Positions 43,374 to 51,601 of a DNA stretch of 64,000 nt are shown piece after piece. The position numbers were made by a program, and so were the translations under genes. The notes beneath the pieces were generated by a model. It was not told the DNA's origin and ran no database searches. It saw only the letters and a program-made list of their open reading frames with translations. How positions within the stretch are numbered: the first letter of the stretch is position 1; every line of letters starts with the position of its first letter. Origin of the DNA: Desulfobacteraceae bacterium (GTDB lineage: Bacteria > Desulfobacterota > Desulfobacteria > Desulfobacterales > UBA5852); NCBI GenBank assembly GCA_014237395.1, contig JABZFP010000008.1:58151-122150 (forward strand), in the 5' to 3' direction.

Positions 43374-44315
43374 ATGAACGAAAAGAATAAAGTAATGGTG
43401 GCAGTGGATGGTTCGAACCAGGCGTTCGACACGGCTCGTTATGCGGGTCGAATGCTCGGAGGGTGCGGGGCCCGCATCGTTATCTACCATGTCCGCATGA
43501 ATGTGGACGAAGCGTTCTATGACATCGGCATCAATCCCGCCGGCCGTCAGCAGATGGCGGGTATCCGCGCCTGGGAACACGAGCAGCAAAAAGCCGCTGA
43601 CGAAATCCTTGAAAAGGCCTGTCATATCATGGAGCGGGCGGGCGTTGACCGCGCGCGCATCACTGTCAAAGCCGAACCCCGTAAAATCGGTTTCGCCCGC
43701 GACCTTATCAAGGAATCCTACAATGGCTATGACGCCGTCGTGATCGGGCGCAAGGGCCACCGTCGCTTCAAAGGGCTCGTCCTCGGCAGCGTGGCCAACA
43801 AACTGATCGAACGGCTGCGCCACGTGCCGTTGTGGGTGGTAGGCGGCAACCCGGCACCCGATCGCATCCTCATCGGCCTGGATGCTTCCGAAGGCGCCAT
43901 GCGGGCTGTCGACCACGTGGTTTCCACCCGGAATGGTCACGACGACCGCCAGATCTACCTGGTGCACGTGGTGCGCACCTGGGAAACCCTGCCGTCACCT
44001 ATTATCCTGCAGATTGAAAAGGAACAGCTCGAGGCGCTGGTCGCCGAGGCCAAAGAAACGATTGAACCGGTCTTCGAGGAGGCTACGCAACGACTGGAAG
44101 CCGCCGGATACGCCCCGGGCCGGGTGCATCACGAGGTTGTCTCCGGGGCGGATAGCCGTGCCATGGGATTGATCCTGTTTGCCCGCCAGAATGACATCGG
44201 CACCCTGGTGATGGGGCGCCGGGGTCTCTCACGGGTGGAAGACTTTCTCATGGGACGCGTGGGCCACAAAATCGTCAACACCGTTCGCAACCGGGCCGTC
44301 TGGATCGTGGCCTGA
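43374..44315 (+). CDS. Universal stress protein, two-domain
   Basis: A 313-residue tandem USP. Domain 1 starts VMVAVDGSNQAFDTARYAGRML and ends GRKGHRRFKGLVLGSVANKLIERL; domain 2 starts ILIGLDASEGAMRAVDHVV and ends GRRGLSRVEDFLMGRVGHKIVNT, where the usual GS of the ATP loop is GR. The same change is present in the paralogue at 52755, suggesting one domain binds nucleotide and the other is structural. ATG 43374 follows GAGAGGCAACG. Confidence 0.9.
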   Translation: MNEKNKVMVAVDGSNQAFDTARYAGRMLGGCGARIVIYHVRMNVDEAFYDIGINPAGRQQMAGIRAWEHEQQKAADEILEKACHIMERAGVDRARITVKAEPRKIGFARDLIKESYNGYDAVVIGRKGHRRFKGLVLGSVANKLIERLRHVPLWVVGGNPAPDRILIGLDASEGAMRAVDHVVSTRNGHDDRQIYLVHVVRTWETLPSPIILQIEKEQLEALVAEAKETIEPVFEEATQRLEAAGYAPGRVHHEVVSGADSRAMGLILFARQNDIGTLVMGRRGLSRVEDFLMGRVGHKIVNTVRNRAVWIVA

Positions 44316-44429
44316 ACCGGAGGGGCCATCGATAATGCGTGCCGCCGGTGATGCCGCGCGCCCAACAGACTCACGTGGTCTTCGCCATGGGGGCATCCAC
44401 CGGCCGAGGCGCGCTGGAAAGGAGGCGTG

Positions 44430-44876
44430 ATGTATAAAAAAATTCTGGTGCCGCTCGACGGCTCCAAACGTGCCGAAAAAATCTTACCCTATGTCGAGAA
44501 ACTCGCTCATGACAACGATGCGACCGTCATCTTCCTAACCGTCGTCAGCGCGCCCCGGGTTTTCGGTTACGATGATCTGCAGTACGCCCATTTCGAAAAA
44601 CAATTCGAAACGTTCATGGCAGAATCCGAGACCTATTTAAAGGGCGTGCAGGGGGAATTCAAGGCCAAGGGCATCAAATCGCGCCACCATGCCGTGACAG
44701 GCCCTGTGGTCAAGGAGATCCTCGATGCAGCCGAGCGAGAAAACGCTGATCTGGTGGCGATCTGCAGTCATGGTCGAGGAGGGCTCGCCCGACTGTTCTA
44801 TGGCAGCATCGCTTCCGGTATCCTGAATCGCGTGGACCGTCCCTTGCTCATTATTCGAGCCCGGAGAGACAATTGA
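44430..44876 (+). CDS. Universal stress protein, single domain
   Basis: A 148-residue USP, MYKKILVPLDGSKRAEKILPYVEKLA, with ATP loop SHGRGGLARLFYGSIASGIL. The start ATG 44430 is preceded by AAAGGAGG with seven bases of spacing, better than GTG 44427. It ends 64 bases before the CstA-family gene and may be on the same transcript, which would match a carbon-starvation role. Confidence 0.9.
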   Translation: MYKKILVPLDGSKRAEKILPYVEKLAHDNDATVIFLTVVSAPRVFGYDDLQYAHFEKQFETFMAESETYLKGVQGEFKAKGIKSRHHAVTGPVVKEILDAAERENADLVAICSHGRGGLARLFYGSIASGILNRVDRPLLIIRARRDN

Positions 44877-44940
44877 GCTGAGAGGTCCACCCATAGCGTC
44901 ATCATCACAGCATGCCAACGATGACTGAAAGGAGGCTCTC

Positions 44941-46680
44941 ATGGATGTCCTGCTCATCGTGGTACTGGCGTTTGTCGGATACCTCGCCATGTACCACCTC
45001 TACGGCCGCTTCATCGGGCGCCGCATCTTCGCCCTGGCCAAAGAGGCACAAACGCCGTCCGTGGAATTCGAGGACGGCATGGATTACGTTCCCACCAAAA
45101 AGGAAATCATCTTCGGGCATCACTTCACTTCCATCGCCGGCACCGGACCCATCGTGGGTCCGGCCATCGCCATTATCTGGGGATGGGTGCCGGCCTTGCT
45201 GTGGGTCTTCCTGGGAAGCGTTATCATGGGTGCGGTCCATGATTTCGGTGCCCTGATCATCTCCATGCGCAATCAGGGAAAATCCATTTCCGACTATACG
45301 GCCAAATATATCAACCCGCGAACCAAATTTCTATTCTTCCTGATCGTCTTTCTGGAGTTGTGGATCGTCATCGCCATTTTCGGACTTGTGATCGCAGTGA
45401 TTTTCGCCATGTACCCCCAATCTGTGCTGGCGGTCTGGGTGGAAGTTCCCATCGCCATCGGCCTCGGTTACCTGATCTACCGCAAAGGTGCCAACGTAAT
45501 GACCTGGTCCATCTACGCCGTTCTGGCCATGTACGTCTGCGTCTTCCTGGGTCCCTACCTGCCCTTTAAAATGCCGGCCATCGGAGGCATCCCGCCCACA
45601 GGGGTCTGGACGATCATTCTGTTGATCTATGCTTTTTGCGCTTCGGTGCTGCCGGTCACCACGCTGCTCCAACCCCGGGATTTCATCAATTCCCACCAGC
45701 TGCTGATCGCCATGGTACTGCTCGTGCTGGGGGTGTTGTTTGCCGGCTTGGGAGGTGACCTTCGGTTGGTGGCACCCGCCGTGCAGACCATGCCGGCCGA
45801 AGCGCCGCCCATGTGGCCCTTCCTGTTCATCACCATCGCCTGCGGTGCCATATCCGGTTTCCACGCCCTGGTGTCTTCCGGCACTTCCGCTAAACAGGTG
45901 CGCAGTGAAGACGACGCCTTGTTCGTGGGCTACGGCTCCATGCTGATGGAGGGTGCCCTGGCCACCCTGGTGATTATCGCCGTCGCGGCCGGGATCGGCA
46001 TGGGCTATACCACTAAAGACGGAACGACCCTGACCGGTGTCGCGGCCTGGACCACCCATTACGCCTCATGGGCTTCGGCCGCCGGGTTGGGATCCAAAAT
46101 CAGCGCCTTCGTGGATGGCGCCGCCAATATGATCATGGCCGTTGGTATACCCAAAACCTTTACCCTGGCCATCATGGCGGTATTCGTGGCTTCTTTTGCC
46201 GGAACCACTTTGGATACGGCTACCCGTATTCAGCGCTATGTGATCGGAGAACTCGGCGGCAGCTTGAATATGCCCTTTCTGACCGAACGCTACACCGGCA
46301 CCTTGGTCGCGGTGGGCAGCGCCCTGATCCTGGCTTTTGCCACCGGCGCCAGCGGCAACGGTGCCCTGAAGCTCTGGCCCCTGTTCGGGGCTGTCAACCA
46401 GACCCTGGCCGCACTGGCCCTGATCATCATTACACTCTATCTCAAAGCCCAGGGCGGACTGAAATGGCTGGTGGCGGGGATTCCGGCTGTTTTTATGCTG
46501 GTCATGACCATCTGGGCGGTTACCATGAACCAGTTTACATTCGGAGCGAGCCATAACCTGCTGCTGCAAATCGTTAACTTCATCATCCTGGTCATCGCCG
46601 TCTGGATTGCTATCGAGGGGGCCATCAAGTTTTTTTCACCTCGGGATTTGTCAAAGACCCCCGCGCCGGCGGCCATGTGA
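44941..46680 (+). CDS. cstA: CstA-family carbon-starvation transporter
   Basis: A 579-residue membrane protein of the CstA family (PF02554) with about sixteen hydrophobic segments. Typical stretches are FGHHFTSIAGTGPIVGPAIAIIWGWVPALLWV near 57, GFHALVSSGTSAKQV near 305 and SFAGTTLDTATRIQRYVIGEL near 418. E. coli CstA and BtsT take up peptides or pyruvate; the substrate here is not shown. It starts behind AAAGGAGGCTCTC. A perfect UUCG-loop hairpin follows the stop. Confidence 0.93.
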   Translation: MDVLLIVVLAFVGYLAMYHLYGRFIGRRIFALAKEAQTPSVEFEDGMDYVPTKKEIIFGHHFTSIAGTGPIVGPAIAIIWGWVPALLWVFLGSVIMGAVHDFGALIISMRNQGKSISDYTAKYINPRTKFLFFLIVFLELWIVIAIFGLVIAVIFAMYPQSVLAVWVEVPIAIGLGYLIYRKGANVMTWSIYAVLAMYVCVFLGPYLPFKMPAIGGIPPTGVWTIILLIYAFCASVLPVTTLLQPRDFINSHQLLIAMVLLVLGVLFAGLGGDLRLVAPAVQTMPAEAPPMWPFLFITIACGAISGFHALVSSGTSAKQVRSEDDALFVGYGSMLMEGALATLVIIAVAAGIGMGYTTKDGTTLTGVAAWTTHYASWASAAGLGSKISAFVDGAANMIMAVGIPKTFTLAIMAVFVASFAGTTLDTATRIQRYVIGELGGSLNMPFLTERYTGTLVAVGSALILAFATGASGNGALKLWPLFGAVNQTLAALALIIITLYLKAQGGLKWLVAGIPAVFMLVMTIWAVTMNQFTFGASHNLLLQIVNFIILVIAVWIAIEGAIKFFSPRDLSKTPAPAAM

Positions 46681-46697
46681 CCGGCATCCGTATGACG

Positions 46698-46725
46698 ATA
46701 TGGCGTCTTTTCGAAGACGCCATAT
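46698..46725 (+). terminator. UUCG tetraloop hairpin after cstA
   Basis: A perfect 12-bp stem (ATATGGCGTCTT with AAGACGCCATAT) closed by the very stable TTCG loop, 17 bases after the stop. ACATCAATATT follows, with no T-tract. Confidence 0.65.
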
Positions 46726-46780
46726 ACATCAATATTGGAATAGCCTGATAGTCATTCATCTTTTTATAAAGGAGCACGGC

Positions 46781-47077
46781 ATGTCAAAAGCCATCGGAAA
46801 GCCAAAATCACCACACCGTCGCGTCGTGTTCTCCTTTCACGCTCCCGAAGCCAATATCGTCTCCCTCGTGGGATCATTCAACGACTGGGATCCAAACCGG
46901 CACCCAATGCAGAACAAAGGGCATGGTCTTTGGAAAAAGGCCGTGACGCTGCCTCAGGGAGAATATGAATACAAGTTCTGGATCGATGGGCAGTGGAAAG
47001 AAGATCCACGGAATCACCGAACATCGCCCAACGCCTATGGAACCAGGAACAACATTGTCAGCGTGAACGTCGAATAA
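46781..47077 (+). CDS. CBM48/AMPK-type glycogen-binding domain protein
   Basis: A 98-residue stand-alone carbohydrate-binding domain: [33 protein letters not shown], then [29 protein letters not shown]. This is the glycogen-binding fold of AMPK beta subunits and branching enzymes (CBM48), with the conserved GSFNDW and YEYKFW aromatic sites. No catalytic domain is attached. The ATG 46781 follows AAAGGAGCACGGC. It stands before phosphofructokinase, suggesting a role in polyglucose storage or sensing; inference. Confidence 0.85.
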   Translation: MSKAIGKPKSPHRRVVFSFHAPEANIVSLVGSFNDWDPNRHPMQNKGHGLWKKAVTLPQGEYEYKFWIDGQWKEDPRNHRTSPNAYGTRNNIVSVNVE

Positions 47078-47180
47078 CCTTTTTCCCAGGGCATGCGACG
47101 CGGCCGCGGTATGGACTTTTTCGGTTCGCCGCTGCCCGGTCAGGGGCCGATTGCCGCACTCTGGACAAAGGAGACACATC

Positions 47181-48344
47181 ATGGCTGCAACAAAAACGAT
47201 CGGGATTTTAACCGGTGGCGGCGATGTGCCGGGGCTGAATCCCTGCATCAAGCAACTCGTCACCCGCGCCGCCCACTGTCAGTTTTCCGTTCTGGGAATC
47301 CGCCGAGGATGGCAGGGTCTATTGGCTTACAACCCGGACGACCCGTCCTCGTATGAAAAAAACCTGCAACCGCTGACCCCTGCCGATGTTCGCACCATCG
47401 ACCGCTCCGGCGGAACGATCCTGCACACCTCGCGCACCAATCCCAGCGCCGTTGCCTTCCCGGCCGCACCGGACTTCCTTAAACCCCAGTATGCGTCGGA
47501 GGAGCCCAAGAAAGATTTCACCGCCCACATTCTGGCCAACCTGGCCCGCCTGGAGATCGACACCCTTGTTCCGATTGGAGGAGACGACACGCTGTCTTTC
47601 GCCGGTCGCCTGCACCGGGAAGGCTTTCCGGTGGTGGCCATTCCGAAAACCATGGACAACGATGTCGTGGGCACGGATTACTGCATCGGATTTTCAACCG
47701 CCATTACCCGCAGCGTCAATTTTATTCATGCCCTGAGAACGTCGAGCGGCTCCCACGAGCGCATTGCCGTGGTGGAGCTTTTCGGGCGCTACTGCGGAGA
47801 AACATCGCTGGTTTCCGCCTATCTGTCCGGGGCCGATCGGGCCGTTATTTCCGAAGTTCCATTTGAACCCGATCGGCTGGCACGGTTTCTGGCAGACGAC
47901 CGCGCCAAAAACCCCAGCCGCTATGCCATGTTGACCATCAGCGAAGGGGCCAGCACCATCGGCGGCGACATAATCCTGAGCGGCCGGGCCGATGCTTTCG
48001 GTCATCGTAAACTCGGCGGCATCGGGGCCTGGACCGCCGAAGCCATCAAAGAACTGACCGGCATCAACATCATCTACCAGCCGCTGTTTTACCTGATGCG
48101 CAGCGGATCACCGGATTCGCTGGATTTGATGGTGGCCCGCAATTTTGCCAATCTGGCGATTCAGCTGATCGACGGGCAGCTCACCGGCCGCATGGTCGCC
48201 TTGCAGGGCGGTTGCTACACGGATATCCCACTGGAGGACATCAGCAAGGGGGTCAAACGCGTCGATGTAGATGCCTTTTATGACCCGGCCGCATACCGGC
48301 CCGACATTCGGCAGGTGACCGGCAACCCCATGTTTCTCTACTAA
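47181..48344 (+). CDS. pfp: 6-phosphofructokinase, pyrophosphate-type signature
   Basis: A 387-residue phosphofructokinase: [12 protein letters not shown] at the N-terminus, GGDD at 133-136, PKTMDNDV with Lys156 and catalytic Asp159, and [12 protein letters not shown]-using enzymes normally have Gly at the second Asp of GGDD and Gly in place of the Lys of PKT; Asp136 and Lys156 are the pair seen in PPi-dependent enzymes. It would therefore interconvert fructose 6-phosphate and fructose 1,6-bisphosphate reversibly, saving ATP. Start ATG 47181 follows AAGGAGACACATC. It precedes a fructose bisphosphatase by 17 bases. Confidence 0.92.
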   Translation: MAATKTIGILTGGGDVPGLNPCIKQLVTRAAHCQFSVLGIRRGWQGLLAYNPDDPSSYEKNLQPLTPADVRTIDRSGGTILHTSRTNPSAVAFPAAPDFLKPQYASEEPKKDFTAHILANLARLEIDTLVPIGGDDTLSFAGRLHREGFPVVAIPKTMDNDVVGTDYCIGFSTAITRSVNFIHALRTSSGSHERIAVVELFGRYCGETSLVSAYLSGADRAVISEVPFEPDRLARFLADDRAKNPSRYAMLTISEGASTIGGDIILSGRADAFGHRKLGGIGAWTAEAIKELTGINIIYQPLFYLMRSGSPDSLDLMVARNFANLAIQLIDGQLTGRMVALQGGCYTDIPLEDISKGVKRVDVDAFYDPAAYRPDIRQVTGNPMFLY

Positions 48345-48361
48345 GAAGGGAGACCTCCGCA

Positions 48362-49474
48362 ATGAAAACCACCATCAGTGCCTTCCGGGCCGATCTCGGC
48401 GGTATCGGCGGCCATCTGCGACCCAGCGCCACGGTCTGCAGCGCGGTTTCCGACTATGTGCGAAGTGAACTCCATTCCTTATTGAAGGATACTGATATCA
48501 GCTTTACGGGCGACGATATGACGATCGTGGCAACGCATACCCAGGGGTGCGATGACCGCGCCGTACATGAGGGGCTGATGGAAGCTTTGCGCTGCGGTGC
48601 CCGCCAGGCAGCGGAGGAAGGCCTGTACGGCGCTGGTCAGGACCTGTATCGCGAGGCCTTTTCAGGCGCCGTCAAGGGTTTGGGGCCGGGCATCGCCGAA
48701 ATGTGTTTCGAAGAACGTCCCAATGAAGCGTTTCTCGTTCTGACCGCCGACAAAACCCGCCCCGGCGCCTTCAATCTGCCCCTCTACCTGGCATTTGCCG
48801 ATCCCATGGTCTGCGCCGGGCTGTTGCTTTCCAGAAAACTGCACCAGGGATTTCGCTTCGTGATCATGGATGTGGCGTATGCCGCGCATGACCGGGTCGT
48901 GAGCCTGGAAGCGCCGCAGGACCTCTACGACATGGCGGCCCTTCTGCGGAGCCCCGAGCGCTTTGCCATCGAAGCGATCTTCTCGCGCACCACCGGAGAC
49001 CAATCGGTGGCCGTCAGCACGGCCCGGCTGCACAATGTCGCCGGATTTGTCACGGGCCGCGACGACCCCGTGGCCATCGTTCGCGTGCAGGATCACTTTC
49101 CGTCCACCGGCGAAGTTTTAGCCCCTTACGCCATCGGTCCCTTCGTTCCGGGTTTTTTGCGTGGCAGCCATGCCGGGGCTTTACTGCCGGTCCGTCGCAA
49201 CACGGGGGTTTCGTTTTTTGACGGCCCCCCCATTGTCTCCGGTGCCGCTTTTTGCGTCAAACAGGCCCGCCTGACCGATGCGGTGGATGTTTTCGACCAC
49301 CCCTTCTGGGATCACGCGGCCCGCCAGATTGCCGAGAAAACATTATCGATTCGTCGTCAGGGGTTTTTCGGCAATGCCATGCTGACCTTGGATGAGCTCT
49401 CCCAAAGCGATATCATTAACATTATCAGGGAATTGGATGATCGTTTTGTCACGCGCAAACCCAAAGCGAGCTGA
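48362..49474 (+). CDS. fbp: Class V (archaeal-type) fructose-1,6-bisphosphatase
   Basis: A 370-residue enzyme of the archaeal FBP aldolase/phosphatase family (PF01950): ISAFRADLGGIGGHLRPS, FTGDDMTIVATHTQG, TRPGAFNLPLYLAFADPM and TGEVLAPYAIGPFVPGFLRGSHAGALLPV hold the metal- and sugar-phosphate sites. In archaeal bifunctional enzymes Tyr229 and Lys232 (YVGKDDP) form the aldolase Schiff-base site; here the loop reads FVTGRDDP, with Phe229 and Arg233. Phosphatase activity is likely kept and aldolase activity likely lost. Paired with phosphofructokinase in one transcript. Confidence 0.9.
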   Translation: MKTTISAFRADLGGIGGHLRPSATVCSAVSDYVRSELHSLLKDTDISFTGDDMTIVATHTQGCDDRAVHEGLMEALRCGARQAAEEGLYGAGQDLYREAFSGAVKGLGPGIAEMCFEERPNEAFLVLTADKTRPGAFNLPLYLAFADPMVCAGLLLSRKLHQGFRFVIMDVAYAAHDRVVSLEAPQDLYDMAALLRSPERFAIEAIFSRTTGDQSVAVSTARLHNVAGFVTGRDDPVAIVRVQDHFPSTGEVLAPYAIGPFVPGFLRGSHAGALLPVRRNTGVSFFDGPPIVSGAAFCVKQARLTDAVDVFDHPFWDHAARQIAEKTLSIRRQGFFGNAMLTLDELSQSDIINIIRELDDRFVTRKPKAS

Positions 49475-49573
49475 CGTTAAAGCCGGAAGGGAGGACGCTT
49501 ACCGGTTGGTAGGCCGATGTCCTACCCATTATGCCGTTCATCTGAATTGGCGCCCAAAAGAAAGTCGATTGAA

Positions 49574-50083
49574 ATGGAACTCCAGTTAAAGCGCATCTAT
49601 CTCCGGTGGCTTACAGCCGTCGCCCTCGTGTGGAGCGGAGGCCGAGTGTTACAGCACGTCATGCCCGGGTTGGGCGCGCCCCCTCATGTGAGTGTATCCA
49701 GCGGACCGGCCCTTTTCATCCTCACAGCGGTATGCGCGCTGGCCGGTCCGATTCTCTACCGCACCCTGTTCGCCTATCATAAACGCGCATGCGTCCAGAT
49801 CTCCACGACCGCATTTATCCGCTTCGAACGCGATCTGATTCTGATCGGCATGGCCGCGCTTGCGCTTGCCATGGTAGCGGATATGCTGGCGGTGACTTCC
49901 TTTTACCGCTCCGGCACCCTGCTGATCGCACTCTATGCGGCCTATTGTGGTTTCCCTTCGCAAAAACGGCTTACACTCGATCGGCGCCTTTACCGCGTTG
50001 CCGCCGATCATCGCAAACCGCCAACGCTCGTCGTGCACCGTAATCCCGCTGTCCGTCAGACAAGAGCGTCTAAGGCGAGGTAA
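49574..50083 (+). CDS. Hypothetical four-helix membrane protein
   Basis: A protein of about 169 residues from ATG 49574 (MELQLKRIYLRW). Hydrophobic segments lie near residues 8-24, 44-62, 85-108 and 112-126, with an N-in basic start and a strongly basic C-terminal tail (RRLYRVAADHRKPP). I do not recognise the family. An upstream start at 49517 is possible; neither has a strong ribosome site. It comes just before a 93-residue protein and an ArsA-like ATPase with gaps of two and 11 bases, so the three may work together. Confidence 0.55.
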   Translation: MELQLKRIYLRWLTAVALVWSGGRVLQHVMPGLGAPPHVSVSSGPALFILTAVCALAGPILYRTLFAYHKRACVQISTTAFIRFERDLILIGMAALALAMVADMLAVTSFYRSGTLLIALYAAYCGFPSQKRLTLDRRLYRVAADHRKPPTLVVHRNPAVRQTRASKAR

Positions 50084-50085
50084 CC

Positions 50086-50367
50086 ATGGTCGTCAGGCTG
50101 AAAAATCGTCTACAATCCTGGTGGACGAGTGCCGACGCCGTCATGCGCGGCAAGGCCGTCGAGTCCGTCGCGTACGAAATCGATGAACTGGTCAATATCT
50201 TCGGCATCCTGGTTTTGGGGGCCTTCATCGGAATTCCGTCACCACCGGTGCATGTCAGCATGGAACTGCTGCCCCTGATGGACGAGGAGTTGGCCGTCAT
50301 GCTCGATCGGATCATGACGGCCCACGATCCGCTGGGCGATTTGTTCTCCGTATTCTCGATCGATTGA
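50086..50367 (+). CDS. Small protein with one hydrophobic segment, 93 residues
   Basis: A 93-residue protein behind AGGCGAGGTAACC. It has an amphipathic N-terminus, a hydrophobic stretch near 37-52 (NIFGILVLGAFIGIPSPP) and an acidic C-terminal half (LLPLMDEELAVMLDRIM). No family is recognised. It starts two bases after the membrane-protein gene and ends 11 before the ArsA-like ATPase, so it is a likely partner of that ATPase. Confidence 0.65.
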   Translation: MVVRLKNRLQSWWTSADAVMRGKAVESVAYEIDELVNIFGILVLGAFIGIPSPPVHVSMELLPLMDEELAVMLDRIMTAHDPLGDLFSVFSID

Positions 50368-50378
50368 TAAGGAGCCCC

Positions 50379-51293
50379 ATGCCGCCAATCCTTCATTTTT
50401 TTATCGGCAAAGGCGGGGTCGGCAAATCCACGACATCCGCCCTGACCGCCGTTCATCTTGCCCGCTCGGGCCGAAAAACCCTCCTGGTTTCCCTAGACCC
50501 GGCGCACAACCAGCGGGATATTTTCCGGCAGCCTTTTTCTGACAAACCGGTCCCGGTTTGTCAGAACCTGGTCGTGAAAGAAATCGATGTCGACCAGTGG
50601 ATAAAGCGCTATCTGAAAAAAAGCACGGACCTCATCAAAAGGGCCTATGCCTACCAGAGCGCCTTCAACATTCAACGCTATTTCAACGTCCTCAAGCTCT
50701 CTCCGGGCCTGGAAGAGTACGCCCTGCTGCTTGCCTTCGACGACACCCTCACTCACGGTGGCGCCCTGGACGACATTCTTTTCGACATGCCGCCCACCGC
50801 CTTGACCCTGCGCTTCTTCTCGCTGCCCGTCATTACCCGCCTGTGGCTGAACGAGCTGCTCGCACTGCGATCCAAAATTTACGAGCGCAAAAAAATCGTC
50901 TCAAAAATCAAATTCAAATCCATGGCCATCGAGCAGGATAAAGTAAAATCCCGCCTGCAGACCCTGATCGAAGACAGCCGGCACCAGAGTGCGCGCTTCA
51001 CCTCCCCATCCACCCGTATCGATCTGGTTCTCAACAACGACCCCCTGTCCTGTTCGGAGGCCATGCGTATCATCAAAAAAATGCACGAGATCAGCATCCC
51101 CATCACCCGCCTGCTGCTCAATCGGTGCCTCCCGGGCGAGATCATCGAAAAGCACAGTCGGGCTCTTGAAGCCTATCCCATCTGGCGATTTCCTCAAAGC
51201 GACGACCGATTGACAGGTCTCCCCGCCCTGGAAGGTTATCTCCATCGCCATACGGGTCTGTTCACCATCCACGGCATGGCGGTAGCCGGATAG
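50379..51293 (+). CDS. ArsA/Get3-like P-loop ATPase
   Basis: A 304-residue single-domain ATPase with the deviant P-loop FIGKGGVGKSTTSAL, switch-like LLVSLDPAHNQRDIF, and DMPPTALTLRFFSLP in place of the D-x-APTGHTLR motif. The A-loop-like LVLNNDPLSCSEAMRIIKKM matches ArsA's substrate-handling segment. No arsenic gene lies nearby and the arsenite-binding Cys triad is not evident, so it may target membrane proteins or act on a nearby complex. Start ATG 50379 follows AAGGAG. Likely partner genes are the two small proteins directly upstream. Confidence 0.85.
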   Translation: MPPILHFFIGKGGVGKSTTSALTAVHLARSGRKTLLVSLDPAHNQRDIFRQPFSDKPVPVCQNLVVKEIDVDQWIKRYLKKSTDLIKRAYAYQSAFNIQRYFNVLKLSPGLEEYALLLAFDDTLTHGGALDDILFDMPPTALTLRFFSLPVITRLWLNELLALRSKIYERKKIVSKIKFKSMAIEQDKVKSRLQTLIEDSRHQSARFTSPSTRIDLVLNNDPLSCSEAMRIIKKMHEISIPITRLLLNRCLPGEIIEKHSRALEAYPIWRFPQSDDRLTGLPALEGYLHRHTGLFTIHGMAVAG

Positions 51294-51330
51294 ACGAAAT
51301 CGTCTTCGAGCCATATGGCGTCGCATCCTT

Positions 51331-51411
51331 TTCGAAGCCGGATTTCCGGCCGGCGAAATCGCGTTATCAAACTTCGCAATTTTTCGAATCGGGGTGTAAC
51401 AAATCTTCGAA
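51331..51411. repeat. Three TTCGAA palindromes upstream of a sigma54-like promoter
   Basis: TTCGAA occurs at 51331, 51383 and 51406, and GATTTCCGGC-CGGCGAAATC (51341-51360) is an imperfect inverted repeat between them. The set ends about 80 bases before the promoter at 51492. Together these fill the 51294-51601 gap, which has no gene. Confidence 0.3.
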
Positions 51412-51491
51412 AACAACGTGAAATAAGGTTCTGCCTTAAATCAATATTCTTTATCATATTGTTATTTATGTACAAAATTCTACCTCAGGAC

Positions 51492-51508
51492 ATGGCACCT
51501 TTCCTGCA
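51492..51508 (+). promoter_or_regulatory. Sigma54-like promoter of the cytidylate-kinase-like gene
   Basis: ATGGCACCTTTCCTGCA is the closest match in the window to TGGCAC-N5-TTGCA, with exact GG/GC spacing. It lies 94 bases before ATG 51602 in AT-rich DNA. Confidence 0.65.
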
Positions 51509-51601
51509 ATGAAAATCCTTACGGTTCACAAGCCATACGTCCTTATGCCGATGTGCGGTGCGCGCAGATCGTACCAACCTATCCAAAGACGGAGGTGTGT
51601 C

